Assembly (NCBI GenBank): GCA_031363085.1
Contig: JANLTU010000036.1
Location: forward strand, 1 to 64,000
Direction of reading: 5' to 3'
Origin: UBA6921 sp031363085
Lineage (GTDB): Bacteria > Pseudomonadota > Gammaproteobacteria > SG8-11
DNA: 64,000 bases
The position numbers and the translations under genes were made by a program. The number at the start of each line of letters is the position of its first letter. Position 1 is the first letter of the stretch. Under the pieces are notes generated by a model. The model made no database searches. It worked only from the letters and a program-made list of their open reading frames with translations, and was not told where the DNA came from. Below, one piece after another: positions 26,633 to 36,391 of this stretch.

Positions 26633-29600
26633 ATGAGTCGTTTAATTCCGCTGTTTCTTTTACTTTCTGGTATTGCGAGTTTGACTTACCAAGTCACCTG
26701 GGTCCGGTTATTGGGCCACAGCATGGGTTCGACCAGTGCTGCGATCAGTACTGTGCTTGCGGCATTTTTTCTCGGGCTGGCGCTGGGTAGTTATTCAGCC
26801 GAAAAAATCACCCGTAACCGGATCAACGATTTACGCGTCTACATCGTGCTTGAGCTGGTGATTGGTCTGTCGGGGCTGCTGCTGCTGCCGGTGCTGTTGA
26901 ATTTAGACAGCGTCATGGCGCAGTTACCCGCCTTTGGTTCCACCCTCACTGCCAAATTCCTGATCGCCATGATCTTGCTGGCGGTGCCGACGATCTGTAT
27001 GGGCGCAACGTTTCCGGTCATCGCCGCGATTTTGATACGCAAATCTACCGATATTGGTGGTGGCTTGAGTGCGCTGTATAGCACCAACACTGCAGGTGCG
27101 GTGCTGGGTGCGGGCCTATCCGGATTTGTATTTATTCCGCAGTGGGGGTTGGACGGCGCCATCTATATTGCTTTTGCACTGAATATGGTGATTGCGGCTT
27201 TGGCCTGGGGCCTCAATCGCAATTTAAGCCTGCTGCCGTTGGAACCTGAATCAAGCGTTGATGCGCATGTTGACCATCGTCCCGTGATGCCTGTGGCCAG
27301 GTTGCCCGGCGCGGCGTTGGTGGTGTTGTTCTGCACTGGCTTGGTGGCGATTGCCAGCGAAGTCGGTTGGACCAAGTATCTGGGGATTTTTACCGGCACC
27401 ACGATTTACGGGTTTGCGGCGATCCTTACGGTATTTCTGATCGGCATCGCCTCGGGGTCGTGGTGGATCAAGTCGCGGCTGGAAAGCTTGCGTACCCCCC
27501 ACGTGTGGTTGTCCGCCGGGCTGGTCGCACTGGGCTTGGCGTTGTTGTTGACGCGGGCCGGGCTGAGCGTCGTGCCCAACATCTACAGCGGAGTTAATTA
27601 TCTGGATGCGCCGGCACCGGTAATTTATGCCGTGAAATATCTGGTGGTGTTCTTGTTGCTGATCGTGCCGACGTTTCTGTTCGGCGCGTTGTTCCCGTTG
27701 AACCTCAAACTTTATTGTGTGGATCTGCGCGGTGTGCGCACGCGTGTCGGGCGTGCTTACGCGATCAATACCCTGGCCAGCATCATCGGCGCGATCCTTG
27801 CGGGATTTTATTTCATTCCGCAATTTGGCACCGACACGTTGCTGACCTGCGGCGCATTGCTCATTCTGGCGCTGCCGGTGTTGTTTTTACCGGTCCCCGC
27901 GCCGGGTCGAAGCGGAGCGGTGCTTGCCGCGAGTGCGTCCGTTGTCGTGGTGGGACTCAACTGGTTGGTGCCGCATATTGACTATAAAACCATGATCAGC
28001 TCGGTGGCCTACAAATACGATGACGACGTGAAGGCCGGGCGTAAGCCCGAGTTTATTTTTTTACAGGAGGGCAAAGCCGGTGTAATCAGTGCGGTCAGCT
28101 ACGACGGCAGGCTTGCCAAGTTACAGAACAATGGGCTTAACGAGTCCATGGTGGACATGAAAGACCCGACACACGCGCGCTTGGTGGAGCAACTGCTGAG
28201 TCTGATACCTTATTTCCTGCACGAAAACCCCCATTCTGCGTTCATCGTTGGCTTCGGTGGGGGAGTGACCACGCGCGCTTTGACCCACACCGATCTGGAG
28301 TCGATCCGTGTGGTCGAGCTTGAACCCGCCATCGTTGACGCGGGTCGTGCCATCGTCAAGGGTGAGATTCCCGCGCTGCAAGACCCGCGTGTGCATCTTG
28401 AATTCAACGACGCGCGCAATACTTTGCTGCTCGACCCCACGCGTTACGACATCGTCGCGGCACAAGCTTCGCATCCCTGGCTGGCAGGCGCGGCCAACGT
28501 GTTCACCAAGGAATTTTTCGAGCTGGTGCGCACGCGGCTTAATCCAGGTGGCATCTACGGGCAGTGGGTCAATCTGTTCAACATGGACGCCACCACCTTG
28601 CGGGCGATTTTTAAAGCGTTTTTTACCGTGTTTCCCGAGGGCGTGACGTTTTCAAATTTGACTACGGGTGATTTCATGCTGTTCGGTTCTGATCGCCCGC
28701 TCACTTTCGACTACAGCCGTATCGCGGCGCGCATGGATCATCCCGACATCAAGGCCGCCTTGGAGCATTACGAACTGCGCACGCCGGAAGATCTAATCAG
28801 CTACTTGGCCTTGTCCCGCCGTGAAGCCTTGGGGACGACTACCCCCGACGGCCCCATGAACAGCGACACCAACATTTTGTCCGAAGTGCGTTTGGCGCGC
28901 CTAATTGACGTGCCGCAAGGTGAGGAGAATCCCTATGATCTGATCACGGGCACCTTCAAGTTTGATATCACGCCTTATCTCAAGCCGGAGCAGGCAGCGC
29001 AGCAGATTTTTGACGTGGGGCTGGTGTTCATACGTTGGGAAGACATGGTTTCAGCGCGTCATGCGGTCGGCCAGCTCAAGGGCTTAGACGCGTCGTTGTC
29101 GCGCGCGCTCGACTACGAAGTGTTGTCGTTCGAGGAAAAGCGCGACGCAGCGAACAAGCTTTATGCGGCGCATCAGCAGTGGCCGGATCGCATCCATCGC
29201 AAGCAAATCGAAGCGCTCGCCGCGCTTGCGAAGTTTGCCGAGGCGCAGACGCTAGTGGCGCGCATGGTCGACGAAAAACTGCGTCGCAGTGCCGCCGCTT
29301 ACCTGCTCTATCAGCAAGGACAATGGCATGCGTTGGAAGCGCTGCGCCCGATTTCTGATGAAGAGCGTAAATGGCAATTGCTGGCGGTGGCGCGTCATGA
29401 CATTAATTTCGCCGGGCCGCAGTTGCTGTCGCTGCAAAAAGACGACGATGACGATATGGCATTGTTGCGCACGCTGGTGGGTTATTACGCCGCCGCTAAT
29501 GATCAAGTGAATTTGCAAATTCAGGCGCGACGTTTGGTCGCGGCTCTTGATGGCAAGGTGAAGCGCCTCACTGCCGCCGCCGCAGCGGCATTGACCGACA

Positions 29601-29743
29601 AAGAAACAGCGCGTGCGCGTCAGATATTGACTAATATAGAACGGCTTGATCCTAAGATGAAACAACTTGATGAGCTGCGGGAGCGGCTGGCCGAGGTCCA
29701 GGCTTCGTTAGACACGCGCGCTGCGCAGCCGGCGGCAAATTAG
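26633..29743 (+). CDS. Membrane-fused spermidine-synthase-like protein with C-terminal helical domain
   Basis: 1036 residues from ATG 26633 (ATG 26612 would add seven). About ten to fourteen membrane helices fill residues 1-450, beginning LSGIASLTYQVTWVRLLG, the usual start of membrane-fused spermidine synthases. A methyltransferase-fold domain (about 455-690) has VGFGGGVTTRAL and the SAM-type acidic VVELEP. The catalytic DSSDP of true spermidine synthases is replaced by QASHP, so aminopropyl transfer is doubtful. Residues 740-1036 are alpha-helical, TPR-like and soluble. The substrate is unknown. A universal stress protein gene follows 13 bp downstream. Confidence 0.82.
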   Translation: MSRLIPLFLLLSGIASLTYQVTWVRLLGHSMGSTSAAISTVLAAFFLGLALGSYSAEKITRNRINDLRVYIVLELVIGLSGLLLLPVLLNLDSVMAQLPAFGSTLTAKFLIAMILLAVPTICMGATFPVIAAILIRKSTDIGGGLSALYSTNTAGAVLGAGLSGFVFIPQWGLDGAIYIAFALNMVIAALAWGLNRNLSLLPLEPESSVDAHVDHRPVMPVARLPGAALVVLFCTGLVAIASEVGWTKYLGIFTGTTIYGFAAILTVFLIGIASGSWWIKSRLESLRTPHVWLSAGLVALGLALLLTRAGLSVVPNIYSGVNYLDAPAPVIYAVKYLVVFLLLIVPTFLFGALFPLNLKLYCVDLRGVRTRVGRAYAINTLASIIGAILAGFYFIPQFGTDTLLTCGALLILALPVLFLPVPAPGRSGAVLAASASVVVVGLNWLVPHIDYKTMISSVAYKYDDDVKAGRKPEFIFLQEGKAGVISAVSYDGRLAKLQNNGLNESMVDMKDPTHARLVEQLLSLIPYFLHENPHSAFIVGFGGGVTTRALTHTDLESIRVVELEPAIVDAGRAIVKGEIPALQDPRVHLEFNDARNTLLLDPTRYDIVAAQASHPWLAGAANVFTKEFFELVRTRLNPGGIYGQWVNLFNMDATTLRAIFKAFFTVFPEGVTFSNLTTGDFMLFGSDRPLTFDYSRIAARMDHPDIKAALEHYELRTPEDLISYLALSRREALGTTTPDGPMNSDTNILSEVRLARLIDVPQGEENPYDLITGTFKFDITPYLKPEQAAQQIFDVGLVFIRWEDMVSARHAVGQLKGLDASLSRALDYEVLSFEEKRDAANKLYAAHQQWPDRIHRKQIEALAALAKFAEAQTLVARMVDEKLRRSAAAYLLYQQGQWHALEALRPISDEERKWQLLAVARHDINFAGPQLLSLQKDDDDDMALLRTLVGYYAAANDQVNLQIQARRLVAALDGKVKRLTAAAAAALTDKETARARQILTNIERLDPKMKQLDELRERLAEVQASLDTRAAQPAAN

Positions 29744-29756
29744 ACGGGAGGCGAGT

Positions 29757-30197
29757 ATGCAGGCAGCAACTTATCGAAACGTATTGTGGGCCACCGACTT
29801 GGGTGAACATAGCGAGCCGGTCGGTGCGCGCGCTGCCGAGATTGCGCAACGTTATGCGGCGCCGCTATCGGTGCTGCATGTGGTCGCCTACCTGCCGCCG
29901 TTTGAATTAGGTGGAGAACTGACGCTGCCTGCGTATCCTGACATCGAAGCGCAGTTGATCAGACAGGCGAAACTGCGTCTTGAAAAGCTGGCTCAAAAAT
30001 ATAATGTCGAGATCTGGAGACAAAATGTCGTGGTCGGGTCGGCGCGTTCTGAAATCGTGCGTGTGGCGCGTGAGCAAAATATCGATCTGATCATCGTTGG
30101 CGGTCACAGTCGACATGGTCTGGGATTATTGCTGGGCTCGGTCGCCAATGGCGTGTTGCACAGTGCGGCTTGTGATGTGCTGGCTGTGAAAGTGTGA
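29757..30197 (+). CDS. Universal stress protein, UspA family
   Basis: 146 residues forming a single UspA domain. The N-terminal strand YRNVLWATDLGEHSEP and the C-terminal ATP-binding pattern GGHSRHGLGLLLGSVANGVL (G2XG9GS/T type) are present, so it probably binds ATP. Usp proteins act in the cytoplasm under stress; the exact role is unknown. GGGAGGCG lies before the ATG, 13 bp after the preceding gene, so the two are co-transcribed. Confidence 0.93.
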   Translation: MQAATYRNVLWATDLGEHSEPVGARAAEIAQRYAAPLSVLHVVAYLPPFELGGELTLPAYPDIEAQLIRQAKLRLEKLAQKYNVEIWRQNVVVGSARSEIVRVAREQNIDLIIVGGHSRHGLGLLLGSVANGVLHSAACDVLAVKV

Positions 30198-30311
30198 CGC
30201 TCCGGTGCTGTAAAAATAGGCTTTTTTTAAATTATTCGGTGTGTGCTGCGTGCCTATTTCCAGTGCGAAATGACCGCAAATTGAGTCTGTGAAATTAGAA
30301 GAAATTCATCG

Positions 30312-30341
30312 TTGACATCGTTGTCGGGGTTGGTCTAGCAT
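30312..30341 (+). promoter_or_regulatory. Candidate distal promoter of the act operon
   Basis: A perfect -35 TTGACA and a -10-like TAGCAT with an 18-base spacer. It is about 360 bases before the actA ATG. Read by eye only. Confidence 0.45.
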
Positions 30342-30620
30342 CGACGCTCCCGTGTGAACAGGGGCCGAAGTTGATACATAAGTTTTCGCTAATATTTTAT
30401 ACAACACCGCATACTGGTGGGGCTTGAGGGGAAAGGGAAGTGGGTAAGGGGGAGAACTGTTATTTTGCAATCATAAGGATGTTGCGTGCTTCAGGTGCGC
30501 AACTCCCTTTTCAATTTTACAACTCCTTGACGTAAAAGCGACCTGCATTGCCGCGCGAAACAACTTCGTGTGGCCCTTGCTAACGTTAATAAAAATGCCG
30601 CCGCTTTAAAGTGTTCGATC

Positions 30621-30648
30621 TTGACATAAGAGCGATCCAGGCTATGGA
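30621..30648 (+). promoter_or_regulatory. Candidate proximal promoter of the act operon
   Basis: A perfect -35 TTGACA followed after 16 bases by TATGGA, a weak -10. It lies about 55 bases before the actA ATG and could serve alone or together with the distal promoter. Confidence 0.4.
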
Positions 30649-30703
30649 ACGGCGGTTTGTTTTCTAGGTTGAGACAGGTATTCGCACTAGCGAGAGGTTG
30701 ATC

Positions 30704-31321
30704 ATGGTTCGATGGGTTAACAAACAGGTTGCTGAAATCGCCGGCGCCACTGCGCCGCGCGCACTGCGCCATGTGTCATGGATTGCGGCGGTCGCATTAA
30801 TGTGGGCGGCGTCTTCCTCGGCGGGTTTTGCGCAGGATATTGTTCCGCCGGTCGGGTTGCATCAGGGCGAAGATGTTGTGCAGCCGATTGAGTTTCCGCA
30901 CAACATCCACGTTGAAGTAAACAAGATTAATTGCATGTACTGCCACACCTACGCGCGGCGCAGCAAGGTTGCCGGCATTCCGCCGACCAGCAAGTGCATC
31001 GGCTGCCACAAAATCATCGCCACCGACAAGCCGCGTATTCAGAAGCTGACCGAATATTGGCAGAAAGGCGAATCCCCGAAGTGGAAAAAAGTGCATGACG
31101 TGCCCGACTACGTGCACTTTACGCATGAGCGCCATCTGAAAAAACTGGTGTTTGACCGTGATTACCCGGTTGAAGATGTGAAAGAGATTTGTGCGTTTTG
31201 CCATGGCCAGTTGAAAGAGATGACCGTGGCCAAAAAAGTTAAACCGCTGAATATGGGCTGGTGCGTCAGTTGCCATGAAAAGAACGGTGGACCCAGCGAC
31301 TGCTGGAAGTGCCACAAGTAA
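30704..31321 (+). CDS. actA: Alternative complex III subunit ActA, pentahaem cytochrome c
   Basis: 205 residues with an N-terminal signal/membrane helix (about 22-42) and five CXXCH motifs: CMYCH, CIGCH, CAFCH, CVSCH and CWKCH. ActA faces the periplasm and takes electrons from the iron-sulfur subunit of alternative complex III, a quinol:electron-acceptor oxidoreductase unrelated to cytochrome bc1. GAGAGG six bases before the ATG supports this start over a TTG six bases earlier. First gene of the act operon. Confidence 0.93.
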   Translation: MVRWVNKQVAEIAGATAPRALRHVSWIAAVALMWAASSSAGFAQDIVPPVGLHQGEDVVQPIEFPHNIHVEVNKINCMYCHTYARRSKVAGIPPTSKCIGCHKIIATDKPRIQKLTEYWQKGESPKWKKVHDVPDYVHFTHERHLKKLVFDRDYPVEDVKEICAFCHGQLKEMTVAKKVKPLNMGWCVSCHEKNGGPSDCWKCHK

Positions 31322-31361
31322 CCCACCTGCGCGCAAACGCGACACAACGGAACGATTGGCT

Positions 31362-33572
31362 ATGATTGGAAAAATGAAACGTCGGGATTTTTTGAAGGCC
31401 CTCGGATTGGGCGGAACCGCGACTCTCGTGGGTTGCGACTTGCCTACGACGGTAACCTTGGAAGAAGGCAAGGAAGATGTCGTTTCTTACCTGCTTCCTG
31501 AAGAATATGCGATCCCCGGCATTGCCGTGTGGTACGCATCGACCTGCACGCAATGTACGGCCGGTTGTGGTATCCACGGACGTGTGCGTGAGGGTCGGGT
31601 GTTGAAGATTGAAGGTAACCCGGAGGCACCGATTAACGTCGGCAAAACCTGCCAGATGGGGCAGGCCGGGTTGCAGGGGCACTATAACCCCGACCGCATC
31701 ACGGCGCCGATGGTGCGTGAAGGCGGCAGGCTGGTGCCGACCACTTGGGAAAAAGCGCAAGCGCTGTTAAGCGAAAAAGTGGGGGCCAAGTCCACCCTTA
31801 ACGCCGACCGCGTCGCATGGTTTACCGGCACGCTTAGCGGGCATCAGCGCGCACTGGTGAATAATCATCTCGATGCCGTAGGTTCCAAGCTGCATTTCGC
31901 ACACGAAGTGGTAAACGCCAATGTGTGGCAGGCGGTTAGCCGCGACATGCTGGACGACCCGATGCCGCGCATTCGCTTGGATAAGGCCAAATTGATTTTG
32001 TCGTTTGGCGCCGACTTCCTCGCCACTTGGGTGTCGCCGGTGCATTTCGCCGGGCAATATTCAAAATTCCGCACCGCTGCCGACCGCGGCGCGCTGATTC
32101 AAGTCGAAAGCAAAATGAGCATGACCGGCGGCAGCGCCGACTTGTGGGTTGCGATCCGACCAGGTACCGAAGGTGCGTTGGCGCTGGGCTTGGCCAATTA
32201 CTTGGTGGCCAATGGCGTGAACGCTGCGGCCTTAACTGCTGAAGTGCGCGACAAAATTGCTGCGTACGACGTGCAAAAAGTCGCTGGCATTACCGGCATT
32301 GCGACTGCGCAAATCGAACGTATCGGCAAGGCGCTCAAGGCGCGCAGCCCGAGCGTAGTATTAGCGGGTGCGTCGGTGGAAGGGCAGGCGCAAGGCTATG
32401 AATCCGTCGCCGCGATCATGTTGCTGAATGTCTTGCTCGGTAACATCGGCACGACTATCGAGCCCAGCGGCAAATTCCCGTTTCCGCAACTTGAAGCCAA
32501 GAGCGGCGGCACCGGTGACTTGCTCGCGTTCACGAAAGCGGTGGAGCAAAAACAACTCGACGTAGTGTTTTTTTACGGCGCCAATCCGCTGTATAGCGCA
32601 CCGGCCGCGCTCAAGCTGGACGAACAAATTAATAACATCCCCTTCAAGGTTGTGTTAGCGCAGTTCCCGGATGAAACCGCCATGCATGCCGATCTGGTGT
32701 TGCCGGTGTCGTCCTATTTGGAAGACTGGGGCACGCATGTGGCTGCGTATCAGCCGGAACAAAACCAGATGGGTGTGCAGCAGCCGCTGATGCAAAAGCT
32801 TTACGGCGATACGCGCGGGTTTGGCGATGTCGTGGTGAGTTTGCTGGCGCTGCGCAACACCGCGCAGTGGGGAGCGTTCACCGACAGTTACGGTTATCTG
32901 AAAAACGTGTTTGCCACCATGAAGGCGGGTGTAGGCGCAGGTGCGTTGAGTAACGATGAATTCTGGAACAACAGCTTGCAAACCGGCATGGTGAAAGTCG
33001 ACGCGCCAGCGCGTAAACATACGCTCAAGCCGGTGGTGCCGAATGTAGCTACGAATGCGCCCGATGCCGGCTTTCCCTATTACTTGGTGCCCTCGCCACG
33101 CATGGGTTTGTTCGACGGGCGCCACGCCAATCTGCCTTGGCTGCAAGAATCGCCTGATCAAATTGCCAAGGTGGTATGGGATTCCTGGGCGGAAATTCAT
33201 CCCTCGACCGCCGACAAACTCGGCATTGCGCATGGCGATGTCATTAAAGTCGAGTCCGAGCACGGTGCGCTGGAAGTCAAAGCGTATTTGATTAAAGGCA
33301 TCCATCCCGATGCGATCTCGATCCCGCTGGGGCAGGGGCACACCGAGTACGGTCGCTACGCCAAAAATCGCGGCGTCAATCCGTTAAAGATTTTGAAGCG
33401 CATCACCGACGCGAAGACCGGCGAACTGGCGATGTACGCCACTCGCGTCAAGGTCAGCAAGACCGGCAAGCAGGATGTCATCATTCGTTTGGGCCATAGC
33501 GATACGCAGCACGGGCGTCGCTTGGCGCGTACCGTGTCGGTCGATGTGCTCAAGCGCACCAAAGGAGCCTAA
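31362..33572 (+). CDS. actB1: Alternative complex III subunit ActB, molybdopterin-oxidoreductase-like part (B1)
   Basis: 736 residues with a twin-arginine-like start MKRRDFLKALGLGG, so probably exported folded with its partner. It has the molybdopterin oxidoreductase fold, with a CTQCTAGC cysteine cluster near residue 65 and the C-terminal MopB-type barrel (about 600-736). In ActB proteins this part carries no molybdenum cofactor; whether the cysteine cluster holds iron and sulfur cannot be told. ActB is often a single chain of about 1000 residues; here B1 and B2 are separate genes, with the B2 ATG two bases after the stop. Confidence 0.92.
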   Translation: MIGKMKRRDFLKALGLGGTATLVGCDLPTTVTLEEGKEDVVSYLLPEEYAIPGIAVWYASTCTQCTAGCGIHGRVREGRVLKIEGNPEAPINVGKTCQMGQAGLQGHYNPDRITAPMVREGGRLVPTTWEKAQALLSEKVGAKSTLNADRVAWFTGTLSGHQRALVNNHLDAVGSKLHFAHEVVNANVWQAVSRDMLDDPMPRIRLDKAKLILSFGADFLATWVSPVHFAGQYSKFRTAADRGALIQVESKMSMTGGSADLWVAIRPGTEGALALGLANYLVANGVNAAALTAEVRDKIAAYDVQKVAGITGIATAQIERIGKALKARSPSVVLAGASVEGQAQGYESVAAIMLLNVLLGNIGTTIEPSGKFPFPQLEAKSGGTGDLLAFTKAVEQKQLDVVFFYGANPLYSAPAALKLDEQINNIPFKVVLAQFPDETAMHADLVLPVSSYLEDWGTHVAAYQPEQNQMGVQQPLMQKLYGDTRGFGDVVVSLLALRNTAQWGAFTDSYGYLKNVFATMKAGVGAGALSNDEFWNNSLQTGMVKVDAPARKHTLKPVVPNVATNAPDAGFPYYLVPSPRMGLFDGRHANLPWLQESPDQIAKVVWDSWAEIHPSTADKLGIAHGDVIKVESEHGALEVKAYLIKGIHPDAISIPLGQGHTEYGRYAKNRGVNPLKILKRITDAKTGELAMYATRVKVSKTGKQDVIIRLGHSDTQHGRRLARTVSVDVLKRTKGA

Positions 33573-33574
33573 AC

Positions 33575-34411
33575 ATGTCGCTAAAAAATGTATTTGAAAA
33601 CTGGTCGACCTACCGCAAGGGTGCCGAAGAGGGTGGTTATCACACCTACGAGCACCGCTGGACCATGGCGGTCAATCTGGATTTATGCATCGGTTGCAAT
33701 GCGTGTTCCACCGCGTGTTATGCGGAGAACAATCTCGCGGTGGTGGGCGAGAAACGCTTTGCCAAAGGGCAGGCAATGCACTGGATGCGCATCGAGCGTT
33801 ACTGGGATGAGGAAGGCAAGGATCATCCCGAGAATGGCGCGTCGTTCTTGCCAATGATGTGTCAGCAGTGCGGCGCGGCCACCTGCGAACCGGTCTGCCC
33901 GGTCGCTGCCACTTACCACACGCCGGACGGCTTGAATGCGCAGGTCTATAACCGTTGCATCGGTTCGCGTTATTGCTCCAATAACTGTCCGTTCCGTGTG
34001 CGTTACTTTAACTTCTATTCCTACTATGAAACGTCGTGGCCCGAGCCGTTGAACTTGCAGCTCAATCCCGACCTCACCGTGCGCGATAAGGGCGTGATGG
34101 AAAAGTGCACGTTCTGTGTGCAGCGCATTCGCGTGGCGAAAGATAAAGCCAAAATGGAAAACCGCAAACTGCAAGAAGGTGAATTTACCACTGCTTGCGC
34201 GCAAGCCTGTCCGACCACGGCCATTGTGTTCGGCGACACCATGAACCCGGACAGCAAAGTGGGCAAGTTGTGGCAGCAGCACCAGGTCAAGCGTCATGTA
34301 TACAAGCAAACCAAGGAAGATCCGCAGTTGCGCGGCTATCGAATTTTTGAAGAACTGAACGTGGATCCGTCAGTGATGTATTTGGATCGAGTGCGTGATA
34401 CCACGATTTAA
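33575..34411 (+). CDS. actB2: Alternative complex III subunit ActB, iron-sulfur part (B2)
   Basis: 278 residues with four ferredoxin-type cysteine groups: CIGCNACSTACYAEN, CQQCGAATCEPVCP, CIGSRYCSNNCP and KCTFCVQRI paired with CAQACPTTA. The pattern matches NrfC/PsrB-type subunits with three or four [4Fe-4S]/[3Fe-4S] clusters. It should carry electrons from quinol at ActC to the haems of ActA. It has no signal peptide, consistent with piggy-back export with the Tat-like B1 protein. AAGGAG precedes the ATG. Confidence 0.93.
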   Translation: MSLKNVFENWSTYRKGAEEGGYHTYEHRWTMAVNLDLCIGCNACSTACYAENNLAVVGEKRFAKGQAMHWMRIERYWDEEGKDHPENGASFLPMMCQQCGAATCEPVCPVAATYHTPDGLNAQVYNRCIGSRYCSNNCPFRVRYFNFYSYYETSWPEPLNLQLNPDLTVRDKGVMEKCTFCVQRIRVAKDKAKMENRKLQEGEFTTACAQACPTTAIVFGDTMNPDSKVGKLWQQHQVKRHVYKQTKEDPQLRGYRIFEELNVDPSVMYLDRVRDTTI

Positions 34412-34449
34412 CATCCGACCGTAAACCTATTGGACGTGGAAGAACCGGC

Positions 34450-35850
34450 ATGGTGATCGACAAAGATATTAACGAGCAAATCAAGTGGGCGCAGATTAAT
34501 GCTGATGTACTGCGCTCCATGGAAAACCCGCGCAAGGCGTATTGGATCACGTTCTTCGTCTGCATCGCGATGGTCGCATGTGCAGTGGTGGCGGAGGTTT
34601 ACCAATATCAAACCGGAATCGGGGTGACTAACCTCAATAATCCGCACATGTGGGGAATGTACATTTCCACCTTTGTGTTCTGGATCGGGATGAGTCACTC
34701 CGGTACCTTACTGTCGGCGATTCTGCATATTATTCACGCGGATTGGCGCAAACCGATTTACCGGTTTGCCGAAGCGATGACCACGTTCTCGTTATTGACC
34801 GCCGGGTTCTTCCCGCTGATCCACTTGGGACGCATCTGGAATTTTTACTGGGTGGTGCCTTATGTCAGCAGCCGTGGCATCTGGCCGAATTTCCGCTCAC
34901 CGCTGTCATGGGATGCGTTTGCCATTTCAACCTATCTTTCGGCGTCGATGTTGTTTCTGTTCATCGGCATGATTCCAGACTTGGCCATCTGCCGCGATAA
35001 CGCCAAAGGCTTCAAGAAGAAGCTGTACGGAACCTTGTCGCTGGGTTGGGTCGGAAGTGACCGTCAATGGCGCCATTTCCGTAAAACATACTTGTTAATG
35101 GCGTGTTTCCTGATTCCGTTGGCGGTGTCGGTGCATTCCATCGTGTCGTCCGACTTCGCGATGTCCATCATGCCCGGCTGGCACGTCACCTCGTTCCCAC
35201 CGTACTTCGTGGCCGGTGCGTTGTACTCCGGTTGTGCGGCGATCATTACTTTGTTCATCATGCTGCGCTACTTCTTCCGTTTCGAGGAGTACATGACGCT
35301 TGCGATTATGGAGAAAACTTGCAAGCTGACCTTCGCAATCGCGATGGTGTGGACCTACTTGAACCTGATCGAATTCGCTGCAACGTGGTATGGCCATGAT
35401 CCGTATGCGAAGGAAGTGTTGATCAGCAAAGCCATCGGCCCATATGCGTGGATTTTCTGGACCATGATTTTCTGCGGCTCGGTGGTGCCGTTTGCACTGG
35501 CGATCCAGAGTTGGCGTCGGCACATGCCCACGATGTTTGTAGTGTCGCTACTGCTGAATGTTTCCATGTACTTTGAACGCTGGATGATCGTGGCGCCGAC
35601 CTTGTCGATGTCGATGGAGCCGCATCAGTTCTACATCATGTACGCCAGTGTGGTGCAGTGGGCCATCGTGTTCGGCAGCTTTGGTTGGTTTGGGTTGCTG
35701 TTTCTGGTGTTCGTCAAAGTCTTCCCGTCGGTATCGATGTACGAGGTCAAGGAAATGGTCTTCCATCGTCGTCGCTTGATCAATGAGGAAGCTGAAGCGA
35801 CGCACCATCGGCGCACCGGCGATACGTCCGGCCTGACGCAACCGGCATAG
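34450..35850 (+). CDS. actC: Alternative complex III subunit ActC, NrfD-like membrane protein
   Basis: 466 residues with about ten membrane helices, starting near residue 30 (AYWITFFVCIAMVACAVVAEVY). It belongs to the NrfD/PsrC family and is the main quinol-oxidising subunit. The recurring SDFAMSIMPGWHVTSFPPYF segment in helix 6 is the family hallmark near the quinol site and is repeated in related form in ActF. It is 38 bp after actB2 and 13 bp before actD. Confidence 0.95.
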   Translation: MVIDKDINEQIKWAQINADVLRSMENPRKAYWITFFVCIAMVACAVVAEVYQYQTGIGVTNLNNPHMWGMYISTFVFWIGMSHSGTLLSAILHIIHADWRKPIYRFAEAMTTFSLLTAGFFPLIHLGRIWNFYWVVPYVSSRGIWPNFRSPLSWDAFAISTYLSASMLFLFIGMIPDLAICRDNAKGFKKKLYGTLSLGWVGSDRQWRHFRKTYLLMACFLIPLAVSVHSIVSSDFAMSIMPGWHVTSFPPYFVAGALYSGCAAIITLFIMLRYFFRFEEYMTLAIMEKTCKLTFAIAMVWTYLNLIEFAATWYGHDPYAKEVLISKAIGPYAWIFWTMIFCGSVVPFALAIQSWRRHMPTMFVVSLLLNVSMYFERWMIVAPTLSMSMEPHQFYIMYASVVQWAIVFGSFGWFGLLFLVFVKVFPSVSMYEVKEMVFHRRRLINEEAEATHHRRTGDTSGLTQPA

Positions 35851-35863
35851 AGGAAGCAATGTG

Positions 35864-36391
35864 ATGAGAACGCATCGAGTAAAAGGCTTGTTTAACAATT
35901 TCGAGGAAGCGTTTGCGGCGGTGTCCGACTTGCGCCATTCGAAAGTGCCAGGAATCACCATTGACAACGTGACGTTGAACTCGCCGATTGAGCATCCCGA
36001 AATCGAAGAGGTGTTGGGCGAACGTCCGGCGCACATCCCCAAGTTCACCTTGGGTGGTGCCACCTTCGGTTTAGTTTTTGGCTTTTTATTTCTGGCCAGC
36101 GCCCAAGCTAATTTCTTGGTGCAGCCGCAGGGTGGCAAGCCGGTGATTCCGTTGCCGTCGAATTTCGTGCTGGTGTACGAAATGCTGATTTTCTTCGGTG
36201 TCTGGACCACCTTCTTTTCATTTTTGGGACTGTCCGGACTCTTTCAGAAACGTGGCACCCTCTACAGCGAGAAGGTCAGCCTCGACCAGATTGGCGTGAT
36301 CGTGGAATTGCAAAAAGAGCAGCTTGAACCGTTGCGCAAGCTATTCCAGCAGCACAAGGTGCTCGAAATCAGAGAAGAGGAAATTCGATGA
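35864..36391 (+). CDS. actD: Alternative complex III subunit ActD (DUF3341)
   Basis: 175 residues. A soluble N-terminal domain beginning with KGLFNNFEEAFAAVSDLRH is followed by two membrane helices (about 67-85 and 104-125), the usual ActD layout. It is a structural membrane subunit of the complex. The ATG at 35864 is seven bases after an AGGAAG site; a GTG one codon earlier is also possible. The stop codon overlaps the actE ATG (ATGA). Confidence 0.92.
   Translation: MRTHRVKGLFNNFEEAFAAVSDLRHSKVPGITIDNVTLNSPIEHPEIEEVLGERPAHIPKFTLGGATFGLVFGFLFLASAQANFLVQPQGGKPVIPLPSNFVLVYEMLIFFGVWTTFFSFLGLSGLFQKRGTLYSEKVSLDQIGVIVELQKEQLEPLRKLFQQHKVLEIREEEIR

Larger units (their letters stand above)
30198..30703. 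other. 506-bp intergenic region upstream of the alternative complex III operon
   Basis: No gene is supported here. It contains two sigma70-like promoter candidates (given separately), a small hairpin GTTGCG/CGCAAC at 30481-30503, and purine-rich tract around 30427-30455. If the distal promoter is used, actA would have a leader of about 355 nucleotides. Confidence 0.55.
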
